Assembly: GCF_038008685.1 (NCBI RefSeq)
Contig: NZ_JBBOZQ010000001.1
Location: forward strand, 3,906,001 to 3,970,000
Length of the DNA stretch: 64,000 nucleotides
Source of the DNA: Lysinibacillus sp. FSL W8-0992
GTDB lineage: Bacteria; Bacillota; Bacilli; Bacillales_A; Planococcaceae
Direction: 5' to 3'
The position numbers and the translations under genes are program-made. Below are positions 19,172-27,692 of the stretch, one piece after another. Below the pieces are notes generated by a model, which saw only the letters and a list, made by a program, of their open reading frames with translations, did not search any database and was not told the DNA's origin. Position 1 is the stretch's first letter. Each line of letters begins with the position of its first letter.

Positions 19172-20145
19172 CAGTGTACCTCCTTCAAAGCCAGCCCTAT
19201 TAGACTCGCAAACTTCTCAGAAAATTGAGGGAATAATTTTTGTACCATAGCATCATTTAACACCGTAATGGGCGTCGTGAAATTATTACTTAGAAACTCA
19301 GTAATCGTAGGCAATAAAGGATTATCACCTAAAAGGAAAATATCATCTACACTTTTCTCACCTTTATGTAACGAGAATTTAAAAAAGTTCATAATACGAT
19401 CAATTTCAAGAATTTGATCCGTTAGTGTCAATTGATAATTATCTTGATCATCTATTAAATGGAAAGAGTAATTAAACTCCTCCTGCTCTTTTGGTTGCCA
19501 TTTTGCTAAGTTTGTTTCAAACGATTGATAGCGTAAAAACTCTAGTTGACCGTACGAATAAATACTAATCGACAATTCGTTTATAGACCAATCTGCTATT
19601 AAATATGTTCTGTCTAATTCTAGTAATTGCATATGCTCTAATAGACGAATATTACATAACGCTCGAATATCGGCAGCTTGCGGTTCTAGCGAAGCATCGA
19701 GCAACATCCCGATTGTTTTATTTACTTCTTCTGATGGAGCCGCAAATAACATCGCTTGTCCATCATTCGGTGTTGGATCATAAACATCTATAAGTGGCTC
19801 ATGAAATGGTAAATGAATCGTTTGCCCAAGCTCCATTTCAGCGTAGCTTTTTAACTCTTTTGATTCAACATCATGCGGATGCTCAAAGCTCTTTAGCAAC
19901 ACGGATGTATCTGGTACAAAAATACGAGCATTTTGCTTCTTGCCTGCCCATTTAGCAACATGATTTTTCATCATATCAAACAATACGATTTCATCATTGA
20001 TTATTGAACCTTCGACTATTCCTTGCGCCAATGGCAACTCATAGCCCTTCCACTGCGATGGATCAGCACCTTTTGCCACAAGCGCACGCAAAACATAATC
20101 CTTTATTTCAATCGACACATGCGAATTCTTTTTCTTTTTAAACAT
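19171..20145 (-). CDS. pilM: PilM-like actin-fold pilus assembly ATPase
   Basis: 324 residues. It starts with SHVSIEIKDYVLRALVAKG, the first nucleotide-binding strand of the PilM/FtsA family, and has no transmembrane segment. LLDASLEPQAADIRALCNIRLL and DRTYLIADWSINELSISIY correspond to the second lobe. PilM forms the cytoplasmic ring that binds PilN and PilB. RBS GGAGGCATC. A hairpin separates it from the pilin gene upstream. Confidence 0.9.
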   Translation of the reverse strand: MFKKKKNSHVSIEIKDYVLRALVAKGADPSQWKGYELPLAQGIVEGSIINDEIVLFDMMKNHVAKWAGKKQNARIFVPDTSVLLKSFEHPHDVESKELKSYAEMELGQTIHLPFHEPLIDVYDPTPNDGQAMLFAAPSEEVNKTIGMLLDASLEPQAADIRALCNIRLLEHMQLLELDRTYLIADWSINELSISIYSYGQLEFLRYQSFETNLAKWQPKEQEEFNYSFHLIDDQDNYQLTLTDQILEIDRIMNFFKFSLHKGEKSVDDIFLLGDNPLLPTITEFLSNNFTTPITVLNDAMVQKLFPQFSEKFASLIGLALKEVH

Positions 20146-20206
20146 GTGAAAAGATGCCTCCTTTTGAGTAGTATAAAATATATATTTATTATTTAATTCT
20201 TTACTT

Positions 20207-20234
20207 GAACATCTAACTAGGGTTGTTAGATGTT
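20207..20234. terminator. Hairpin between pilA and pilM (attenuator or mRNA stabiliser)
   Basis: GAACATCTAAC (20207-20217) pairs perfectly with GTTAGATGTTC (20224-20234) across 6 bases. No good T-tract follows on either strand, so partial read-through or protection of the pilA transcript is more likely than full termination. Confidence 0.55.
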
Positions 20235-20250
20235 CTATAAAGATTAAATA

Positions 20251-20703
20251 TTATTTTATTATTGCAGTTAGGTCTTTACTCCCCTTTTGCTTATCTTCAT
20301 TAATCCCAGCTATAGTTGCTCCGGTAAATGTTACTGTCTTATCTCCTGAGTATTTTACTGTTCCAGTTATCTTATTACCACCCGATACCATATCAACTTT
20401 TGAAGCTGTATCTGATACAAATACACCAGCATTTTCTAAGTAATTATCTTCTAATAGCTTTTTAATAGTAACTGAAGCGCCATCTTTGGATCCTTCATCG
20501 GTGAAATAAATATTAGCCGCATTAATTACATTAAGAGCGTCTGCTTTAGCAGCATTATAGCGCGAATTTTCAATAATATTCCCAATCGCAGGAATGGCAA
20601 TGGCAGCAATAATTGCTAAAATCACGATTACAGCTAGTAACTCGATAAGTGTTAAACCTTTTTGGTTTTTTAATAGTTTTTTGTTCAGTAATTTTTTGAA
20701 CAT
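20251..20703 (-). CDS. pilA: Major type IV pilin (prepilin)
   Basis: 150 residues. A basic leader (FKKLLNKKLLKNQKG) is cut before LTLIELLAVIVILAIIAAIAI, with the essential Glu at mature position 5, then a soluble domain of about 100 residues. Gly at -1 fits the PilD-type peptidase encoded downstream. RBS AAGGAGGAAC is the strongest of the operon. The central position, strong RBS and following hairpin suggest this is the major subunit (inference). No cysteine pair is present in the C-terminal part. Confidence 0.92.
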   Translation of the reverse strand: MFKKLLNKKLLKNQKGLTLIELLAVIVILAIIAAIAIPAIGNIIENSRYNAAKADALNVINAANIYFTDEGSKDGASVTIKKLLEDNYLENAGVFVSDTASKVDMVSGGNKITGTVKYSGDKTVTFTGATIAGINEDKQKGSKDLTAIIK

Positions 20704-20808
20704 GATGTGTTCCTCCTTTAATAATGTTTTTATAATTAGTGCGAAAACACGTACACCCGTAACGACGCTAGTTATTGTCTACATCACCTCCTTTAAATCA
20801 TCAATTGT

Positions 20809-22014
20809 TTACATACTTTCATAGAGTGCGAACATCGGTAGGAAGATTGCTGCTACGATAACGCCGACAACTCCTGCTAAAACGAGTATCATTAATGGTT
20901 CGATTAACGATTTTAATGTATCGACCGAGCGATCGACTTCGTCCTCATAGAAATCGGCTATTTTTTCTAACATATAATCGAGCGAACCTGTTGTTTCGCC
21001 GATCGATGTCATTTGCGTTACTAAAGGTGGAAATAGCCAGCTTTTTTCTAATGGCTCTGATAATGTGCCACCCTTTTCAAGATTTTCGCGTGCCTCTAAA
21101 ACAACCTTTCCTACAACTGGATTGCCTACAACTTTTTCAACAATCGTGAGTGCATGTAATATTGGCACTGCACTACTAAACAAGGAGGATAATGTTCTTG
21201 TCATCCGAGCAATGACATTTTTTTGCATTAAAACGCCAAATACAGGGATTCGTAATAACACATAATTTACATTGTAATGAAAGAGCTGATTATGGTTATA
21301 AAAATACCTAAACAGGATGACTGCTAACAAGAACATGCCAATCACTATATACCAAAATTTAACTAACCAATCTGACACGCTGACAACAATAACCGTTAAT
21401 AGTGGCATTTCTAAATCCATGTCCTCAAAAGTTGCCATAAATGTTGGGACGATAAAAATCATTAAAAACATCCCTACTGCGATTGTTAGCACCGATAAAA
21501 TAGCTGGATAAGTTAATGCTGATTGCACTTTTTTCTTTATTTTAAATTGCTTTTCTAACGTACCAGCTAGTCGCTCTAAAGTGTCATCCACATTACCTGT
21601 CGCCTCTCCAGAACGCATCATATTAACGAACATCACTGGAAAAACTTTTGGATGCTTTGCCGCTGCATCTGAAAATGAAGTACCGCTACGGATGTCCTCT
21701 TCTACTTGCTCCAAAGCCTTTTTAAGTGGCTTACTTTTCGTTTGCACACCTAAAATATGTGTTGCTTCAACGATTGACACCCCAGCACGGATGAGCGTTG
21801 CATATTGACGGCAGTAAATAACGAAATCTTGATGCTTCACTTTACCGCCGAGATTTAATTCTTTATGCAAAAGACTTTTCGACTCTTCCAGTTCTCGCGC
21901 ATTAATGCCTTGCGTGCGTAATTTTTCGAGTGCTGCCTTTTTATTGACTGCATCAATAATTCCTTTTTTGTGTGTACCAGTTTTAGTACGTCCGCTGTAG
22001 CGAAAAACGGTCAC
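20809..22014 (-). CDS. pilC: PilC/GspF inner-membrane platform protein
   Basis: 401 residues, two T2SSF domains (about 65-190 and 270-395), each with HQDFVIYCRQYATLIRAGVSIVEA-like or TRTLSSLFSSAVPILHAL segments, and three transmembrane helices. It anchors the PilB/PilT motors. The GTG start at 22014 overlaps the pilT end by 4 bp behind GGGTGAG. Confidence 0.95.
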   Translation of the reverse strand: MTVFRYSGRTKTGTHKKGIIDAVNKKAALEKLRTQGINARELEESKSLLHKELNLGGKVKHQDFVIYCRQYATLIRAGVSIVEATHILGVQTKSKPLKKALEQVEEDIRSGTSFSDAAAKHPKVFPVMFVNMMRSGEATGNVDDTLERLAGTLEKQFKIKKKVQSALTYPAILSVLTIAVGMFLMIFIVPTFMATFEDMDLEMPLLTVIVVSVSDWLVKFWYIVIGMFLLAVILFRYFYNHNQLFHYNVNYVLLRIPVFGVLMQKNVIARMTRTLSSLFSSAVPILHALTIVEKVVGNPVVGKVVLEARENLEKGGTLSEPLEKSWLFPPLVTQMTSIGETTGSLDYMLEKIADFYEDEVDRSVDTLKSLIEPLMILVLAGVVGVIVAAIFLPMFALYESM

Positions 22015-23063
22015 TGATACTCACCCGCATTCATATATGGTCTTGCATCCTCCAACGAAATTTTCCCCATTGCAATTAACTGCTGCATGGATGACTCCAA
22101 TGTGTGCATACCGAGCGCACGGCTTGTCTGCATTACACTTGGGATTTGGTGTACCTTTTCATTGCGGATTAAGTTAGCAATGGACGGTGCCTGTACTAAT
22201 ATTTCCGTTGCTGCAATACGCCCCTTTGCATCTTTTCGAATAAATAAACGCTGTGAAATAATCCCTACTAATACATTCGCTAACTGCACACGAATTTGAC
22301 CTTGCTGATGTGGTGGAAAAACATCAATAATACGATCAATCGTCGTTGGTGCACTACTTGTATGCAATGTCGCCATTACTAAGTGACCTGTTTCAGCGGC
22401 TGTAATGGCTGTTGAAATCGTTTCATAGTCACGCATCTCACCGACTAATATCATGTCAGGGTCCTGACGTAGCGCAGCACGTAAACCATTGGCAAAGCTT
22501 TGTGTATCCACACCTACTTCTCGTTGATTGATGACCGACTTTTTATGTGTATGTAAATACTCAATTGGGTCTTCAAGTGTAATAATATGCTTTGCTTTCG
22601 TTTCATTAATATAGTCAATCATCGCAGCTAGTGTCGTCGATTTCCCAGAACCTGTTGGACCTGTTACTAAAATAAGTCCTTGTGGTTTTTCAGCTAGCTG
22701 ATACAACACCTGAGGCATATTTAACGATTCAATCGACGGAATTTTTGCTTCAATTAAACGTGCCGCGATTGTCATTTCATTTCGCTGATGATAGGCGTTT
22801 ACACGAAAGCGACATTTCCCGGGCAATGAATAGTTAAAATCCGTTTCACCTTTATCATGAAATTCTTGGAGTTTATGGTCAGGTAAAATAGCTTTCACCA
22901 TCGTTTGTAATTCTTCTGAAGTAAGCGGTTCAGTCCCGTAATGCTCCAACTGACCATGGATGCGATATACAGGAGGAATCCCCTTTGTTAAATGTAAGTC
23001 TGAAGCCTTTTCCTCAAATGAACGTGTTAAAAGCTCTTCTATATTTCTCGATGTTGTCATCAT
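22011..23063 (-). CDS. pilT: PilT retraction ATPase
   Basis: About 350 residues. Walker A GPTGSGKSTT, Asp box LEDPIEY, Walker B ILVGEMRD, His box ETGHLVMATLHT and a C-terminal SIANLIRNE corresponding to the AIRNLIRE retraction signature. Its presence predicts pili that retract, hence twitching or DNA-uptake-type dynamics. The ATG at 23063 is preferred over a GTG at 23072 since GGATGTG lies just before it. It lies between pilB and pilC. Confidence 0.95.
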   Translation of the reverse strand: MMTTSRNIEELLTRSFEEKASDLHLTKGIPPVYRIHGQLEHYGTEPLTSEELQTMVKAILPDHKLQEFHDKGETDFNYSLPGKCRFRVNAYHQRNEMTIAARLIEAKIPSIESLNMPQVLYQLAEKPQGLILVTGPTGSGKSTTLAAMIDYINETKAKHIITLEDPIEYLHTHKKSVINQREVGVDTQSFANGLRAALRQDPDMILVGEMRDYETISTAITAAETGHLVMATLHTSSAPTTIDRIIDVFPPHQQGQIRVQLANVLVGIISQRLFIRKDAKGRIAATEILVQAPSIANLIRNEKVHQIPSVMQTSRALGMHTLESSMQQLIAMGKISLEDARPYMNAGEYQ

Positions 23064-23075
23064 ACGGTTCACATC

Positions 23076-24752
23076 CTAGTCTACATTTGCTACACGTAAT
23101 ACTTCTGAAGTAGTCGTTTGTCCTTCAACAACTTTTAACAATCCATCTACTAGTAACGTGTAATAGCCTTCTTGTTTCATATAGTCGCGAATAGCACTAT
23201 CTCCACTACGATTTAAAATCAAATCTTTAATCGTCCGATCGATTGGTAAAATTTCATGGATGGCCATACGCCCTCGATACCCCGTTTGATTGCATGAAGG
23301 ACAGCCCCTTCCACGTCTGCCATGTGTTACCCCTTCAATGCCGTTTTTCTGCATGATTTCTAGTTCGTGATTCGTAAATGCATAGGTTTCTCCACAATCT
23401 CGACATACTTTACGCACTAAGCGTTGTGCCATAATACCTACTAATGAAGAAGATAGTAAAAACGGCTCTACCCCCATGTCCTGCAAACGAGAAATAGATT
23501 CCACCGCACTATTTGTATGCAATGTACTTAACACTAGATGCCCTGTTAAGGAGGCACGCACAGCAATTTGCGCAGTTTCTAAATCTCTTATTTCCCCAAT
23601 CATTACTATATCTGGGTCTTGTCGCAAAATAGAACGTAATCCAGTTGCAAATGTTAAACCAACTTCTTCTTTCACTTGAATTTGGTTAATGCCATCGAGC
23701 TGATATTCCACAGGATCTTCTACTGTAATAATATTGACGCCCTCTTCGTTCAAGTTACTTAAAGCCGCGTACAATGTAGAGGACTTACCTGAACCAGTAG
23801 GGCCAGTAATGAGCATAATGCCATTCGGGTGCGCAATCATTTTACGGAAAAATGCTTCATTGCGCTCTGTAAAGCCAAGCTGATCTATCGCATTCGCTAC
23901 ATTGCTTAAATCCAAAATACGCATGACAACTTTTTCTCCATAAACAGTTGGTAGCGTAGAAAGTCGAATATCCACTGGCTTGAAATTGACATTTGTTTTA
24001 ATACGTCCATCTTGTGGAATACGATTTTCTGTAATATTTAAGTTGCCCATAATTTTAATACGAGCAAGTACAATACTTTGCATGTGCTTAGGCAAAGACC
24101 GTTCAGTTTTCAGCACACCGTCTACACGATATCGAACCCGTAAATCCGTTTCTTGTGGGTCAAAGTGAATATCACTCGCACGTTGCGCAACACCGTTCGC
24201 AATAATTTGATTGACGAGTCGCACAATCGGTGAATCTTCACGTTCGATTTCTACTTGTGTTTCTCCAGCAGTTGCCCCAATATCTTGCAATGCCGCTTCC
24301 ATTGATTCCTGTAAATCATAATATTTCGTAAGTGTTCGATATAAATCATCTTTTGCGGCTATACTTGTTTCGATTTGACAGCCTGTCGCCATGCGGACTT
24401 CTTCGATTGCGAAATAATCCATCGGGTCTGCCATCGCGATAAATAGCTTGTTTTTCTCACGTCGAATCGGAATAATATTTGCACGTTTTGCTAGCTCCGC
24501 AGGAACGAGTTGAAGTAAATCCGGGCTTATTGAGTATTGATTTAAATGAATATGTGGGATGCCTAATTGAAACTCCAGCACCTCAATTAATTGTTGCTCT
24601 GTTAAGATATTTTCTTTAATTAGAAAATCGCCTAACTTTTCTTCCTTTGTTTTCGTCGTAAGAGCATACTCTAGCTGCTCATTCGTAATAACTCCCGATT
24701 CAACAAGTAAATCCCCTAAACGCTTACGCCCAGTTCTTACAGCCATTTGCAT
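23076..24752 (-). CDS. pilB: PilB/GspE pilus assembly ATPase
   Basis: 558 residues. N-terminal GspE_N domain (about 55-150), ATPase core with GPTGSGKSSTLYA, VEDPVEYQLDGI, IVMIGEIRD and TGHLVLSTLHT. A tetracysteine zinc element follows (CRDC ... CPSC) near residues 455-490. It powers pilus extension. Alternative starts ATG 24752 and 24746 are both close to GAGAGGAGC. Confidence 0.96.
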   Translation of the reverse strand: MQMAVRTGRKRLGDLLVESGVITNEQLEYALTTKTKEEKLGDFLIKENILTEQQLIEVLEFQLGIPHIHLNQYSISPDLLQLVPAELAKRANIIPIRREKNKLFIAMADPMDYFAIEEVRMATGCQIETSIAAKDDLYRTLTKYYDLQESMEAALQDIGATAGETQVEIEREDSPIVRLVNQIIANGVAQRASDIHFDPQETDLRVRYRVDGVLKTERSLPKHMQSIVLARIKIMGNLNITENRIPQDGRIKTNVNFKPVDIRLSTLPTVYGEKVVMRILDLSNVANAIDQLGFTERNEAFFRKMIAHPNGIMLITGPTGSGKSSTLYAALSNLNEEGVNIITVEDPVEYQLDGINQIQVKEEVGLTFATGLRSILRQDPDIVMIGEIRDLETAQIAVRASLTGHLVLSTLHTNSAVESISRLQDMGVEPFLLSSSLVGIMAQRLVRKVCRDCGETYAFTNHELEIMQKNGIEGVTHGRRGRGCPSCNQTGYRGRMAIHEILPIDRTIKDLILNRSGDSAIRDYMKQEGYYTLLVDGLLKVVEGQTTTSEVLRVANVD

Positions 24753-24764
24753 ATGCTCCTCTCA

Positions 24765-26120
24765 TTACGGACTTGTTTGTACAAAATTACCGCCTTTATC
24801 GTAGTAACCATAAACAATTTCCGGATCATTCGACGATGTTGTATTTGAAGATCCACTTGTATTCGAAGTGTTACTATTGGTAGATGGATTTTTAGAAGGT
24901 TGTTCTGGCGAATCCGCTAATCCGTCCCCATCTAAATCAACCTGTAAATCCGCATCATTTGAAGTATCTCCTGTACCATCACTTACTGCAGGCTGTCTTG
25001 AAGATTGAACGACAATTCTATTGATTGGTGCGTAGTAATCACGGCTCACCAATTCTTCTCTAGAACTACCGTTTTCCATTATCGATCGATACACTTCTAC
25101 TCGCACACCTTCTTGTCCATTTTGTATAATCTCTTCTTGTCCAATGGCTAAATCTTTTGAATAGCGAGTAATGATTCGCGGCTGTACGATTTTATCTTTA
25201 CTTACACGAACGGTAATTTCTTTTTCTTTGTTTTGAGCTAATAATTCTACTTTTAATGAATCGTTTTCAATCATTAGTTTTAACTTACTCGGTTGGTTGG
25301 CATCATTGATAAATTGCAAATCTTTATTTAATGCACGATTGACTGCTGCATCCAAACCTTGTTGTAAATACTCAATCTTTTTGTCTTGTGCATGGCGCTC
25401 TAAAATCTCAAATTCTGTTTGCAGTACCGTATGATAAATTAAAGAAGCTACAAAATTTAACCCTTCACTATTGGCTTCCTCTGCCTTTTCTCCTATAACG
25501 CTTAACAAGGAGAACGGCTCATTCGGAGCGATAATGTAGTCATTTAACGTATTTACTAGTGCTAAAACACCTTTTGCATTTGTCGGTATTTGCTCGATTG
25601 ATAATGCTAATCGCTCTGCTTCCATAGAAGTCGTATCTGCAACGATTGCTTCAATGCTATGATTATTTAAATAAGATGCTTGCGCTATAACTTCATTTAA
25701 AGTTGTTTCTGCCTCCCATACCCCCATAGATTCAAGCTGCTTTGTCAGCTGCTCGTCCCCTATGACTTGTAAAGGAATATGAACTGTTCGTTTTCCCTCC
25801 CAAAAGGCAAACCAAGGCTTACCCGTTAAATTGCGATATTCAGCCACCGAACTTGCGACGTCAAATACTAACAATTTTGGATCGAGTGATGTTGTTACAC
25901 CTGCACCTTCAACAGTAATTGGCGTATCTTGCCAAACACGAATAGCTTCTTGCAAAGCTACCTCTATTGCATCCTCTTCTAAATTTTTTACTAAAACGCC
26001 TCCAATTGAGGAGCCATCACCTTTTGCTAGCGCACGATCTATGATTAGATTCGGAAGCCATAAAGCTAACAGCACAACTAAACCTACTATAATCGCACCC
26101 AACTTCAAATATAATTTCAT
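24765..26120 (-). CDS. VanW-like and G5-domain secreted/membrane protein heading the pilus operon
   Basis: 451 residues. N-terminal transmembrane anchor (about 5-25), a VanW-like region (NTLNDYIIAPNEPFSLLSVIG near 210-235) and a G5 domain (about 305-380, KDLAIGQEEIIQNGQEGVRVEVYRSI). A Ser/Asn/Thr-rich low-complexity tail with the EF-hand-like DLDGDGLADSPEQ follows. G5 domains bind sugars or the wall matrix. It ends 12 bp before pilB, so a role in passage or anchoring of the pilus at the cell wall is plausible (inference). Similar to YoaR-type proteins. Confidence 0.82.
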   Translation of the reverse strand: MKLYLKLGAIIVGLVVLLALWLPNLIIDRALAKGDGSSIGGVLVKNLEEDAIEVALQEAIRVWQDTPITVEGAGVTTSLDPKLLVFDVASSVAEYRNLTGKPWFAFWEGKRTVHIPLQVIGDEQLTKQLESMGVWEAETTLNEVIAQASYLNNHSIEAIVADTTSMEAERLALSIEQIPTNAKGVLALVNTLNDYIIAPNEPFSLLSVIGEKAEEANSEGLNFVASLIYHTVLQTEFEILERHAQDKKIEYLQQGLDAAVNRALNKDLQFINDANQPSKLKLMIENDSLKVELLAQNKEKEITVRVSKDKIVQPRIITRYSKDLAIGQEEIIQNGQEGVRVEVYRSIMENGSSREELVSRDYYAPINRIVVQSSRQPAVSDGTGDTSNDADLQVDLDGDGLADSPEQPSKNPSTNSNTSNTSGSSNTTSSNDPEIVYGYYDKGGNFVQTSP

Positions 26121-26412
26121 AGCCTCACAACCTTTACTAATTTATTGAAAAAATGAATGTCTATTATATTATTTAAAATCATTACTATATATCTATATTT
26201 TTATAATACTACAAAGGTATCTCGTTTGAATATATCTTTTAACCTAAAATTTGTCACATTTTTGTACAATATATATATCAAGTGTGTAATTTCATTCATT
26301 TCATTATATTGTAAATGTGTTTTTTAACCTATATAATTAGGCTGAAAACTACCTATCAATTTGTAACATAACGGAATTTTTGGATAAAGCACTCTATAAT
26401 CGAGGTGAGTAT

Positions 26413-26865
26413 ATGAAAAGGATAAAATCACAGCGAGGATTTTCTTTATTAGAAGTTGTAGCATCTATCGTATTAATATCTATTATTTTATTAAGCTTTG
26501 CTCAAATTTTTGTTCAGGCAAATAGTACAGCAAATATTAATAATGAAAAGTTAGTGGTTATTAATTTAGCAGATGCTTATTTAGAAAGGTTAAAGGCTAC
26601 AGGGCTTGAAGAAAAAAAATTTACTAACATAGAAGATTATTTTAAAGATTACCCGAAAACAGTAAAAATAATAGACGATCCTAAATCTCCTACCTATACA
26701 GTTAGCATTAAACCGTCAAACACAAATGTAATTTCCAATGCAATTACAACTGAAATTAATCAAAACAAAATAAATATAGTAGTAACAGTGACTTCTAGTA
26801 AAAAAATAAATAATAGAATAATCTCAAGCACCACAGAGGGGTATGTTCAAATTGAAAAAAAATAA
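26413..26865 (+). CDS. Type IV minor prepilin (PilV-like)
   Basis: 150 residues. Leader MKRIKSQRG is followed by FSLLEVVASIVLISIILLSF, with Glu at position 5 of the mature protein, so it is a prepilin. ATG at 26413 follows CGAGGTGAG; an upstream in-frame ATG at 26380 lacks an RBS. It is first of three minor-pilin genes transcribed away from the pil operon. The soluble part is Lys/Asn/Thr rich and not recognisable by itself. Confidence 0.85.
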   Translation: MKRIKSQRGFSLLEVVASIVLISIILLSFAQIFVQANSTANINNEKLVVINLADAYLERLKATGLEEKKFTNIEDYFKDYPKTVKIIDDPKSPTYTVSIKPSNTNVISNAITTEINQNKINIVVTVTSSKKINNRIISSTTEGYVQIEKK

Positions 26866-27427
26866 ACTTGATGAATGCGGTTTAACGTTAATAGAAGTTT
26901 TAGTAACAATAGTATTGACGGTCACTATTGCCATATTTTCTTTCTCCTTTCTCACTAATAGTATAAACACCCAAAAAAAAATAATAATAGAAAACAACAT
27001 TCGAGACGAAGCTGATTTAATCATGAGTAATCTTGTTAAAAACTTTTATACATTAAAAGAAAACGAAGTACGAAAAACTGAGTTTGATGACATTAACAAA
27101 AAATATTTAATCTATACTTCAATACTTGAATCATCATGCTCAAAGCCAACATCAGTTGAATACAAAAATAATTGTATAATCACAGGCTTTACTCCCGCTA
27201 CTGTCGAGGGAAGAACAATTATGAAATTGAACATAAAAAATCAAGAGTACCTTGTTTCCAATCCCTATATAACAATCCACAAAGATTCATATATAAAGAG
27301 CAGCACTAGTACAAATAAGAAAGTAAGTTACCATATAAAGTTAGCGCTACAATACGATAATAAAAAGTTTTCAAAAGTATATTATTTTGAAAACCAAATA
27401 CAAAGTATTCCGGATATAAAAAATTAG
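26843..27427 (+). CDS. Type IV minor prepilin (PilW/ComGF-like)
   Basis: 194 residues. Leader ends ...DECG and is followed by LTLIEVLVTIVLTVTIAIFSFSF, a class III prepilin N-terminus with Glu5. ATG at 26843 follows GAGGGGT and the gene overlaps the previous one by 23 bp. Two cysteines (SSCSKPT and NNCIIT) may form a disulphide. Likely a pilus-tip or priming subunit. Confidence 0.82.
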   Translation: MFKLKKNKLDECGLTLIEVLVTIVLTVTIAIFSFSFLTNSINTQKKIIIENNIRDEADLIMSNLVKNFYTLKENEVRKTEFDDINKKYLIYTSILESSCSKPTSVEYKNNCIITGFTPATVEGRTIMKLNIKNQEYLVSNPYITIHKDSYIKSSTSTNKKVSYHIKLALQYDNKKFSKVYYFENQIQSIPDIKN

Positions 27428-27443
27428 TACAAGGAGTGCGCCA

Positions 27444-27692
27444 ATGAGAAAAATTCTTCGTAATCAAAATGGATATGCGTTATATATTGTTTTTTGCTTG
27501 ATTATTATCGTCTCAATTTTAGGTATAAGTTTACAAATAATCACAACTAGTGGCTACACTAAAAATCATAAAAGAGAAGAGGTCGTTCTTGCCCAAGATT
27601 TATCTACTAAAGGCATAGACTATATCCAAACTGAAATCGACACATATTTTAAACAAAAAATTGGGGACCGGTGTAACTATTTTAGAATTTGA
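27444..27692 (+). CDS. N-terminal part of a frameshifted PilX-like minor pilin
   Basis: The 82-residue frame starts MRKILRNQNGYALYIVFCLIIIVSILGISL after AAGGAGTG. This is the leader and membrane helix of a PilX-type pilin (Gly-Tyr instead of Gly-Phe, and no Glu5). After about residue 73 the frame goes wrong and stops. The next frame continues immediately from 27661. The join falls in a run A6-TT-G4 at about 27655-27665; removing one base gives KQKIG-TGVTILEF with no gap. Either a real frameshift, a phase-variable run or a sequence error. Confidence 0.75.
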   Translation: MRKILRNQNGYALYIVFCLIIIVSILGISLQIITTSGYTKNHKREEVVLAQDLSTKGIDYIQTEIDTYFKQKIGDRCNYFRI

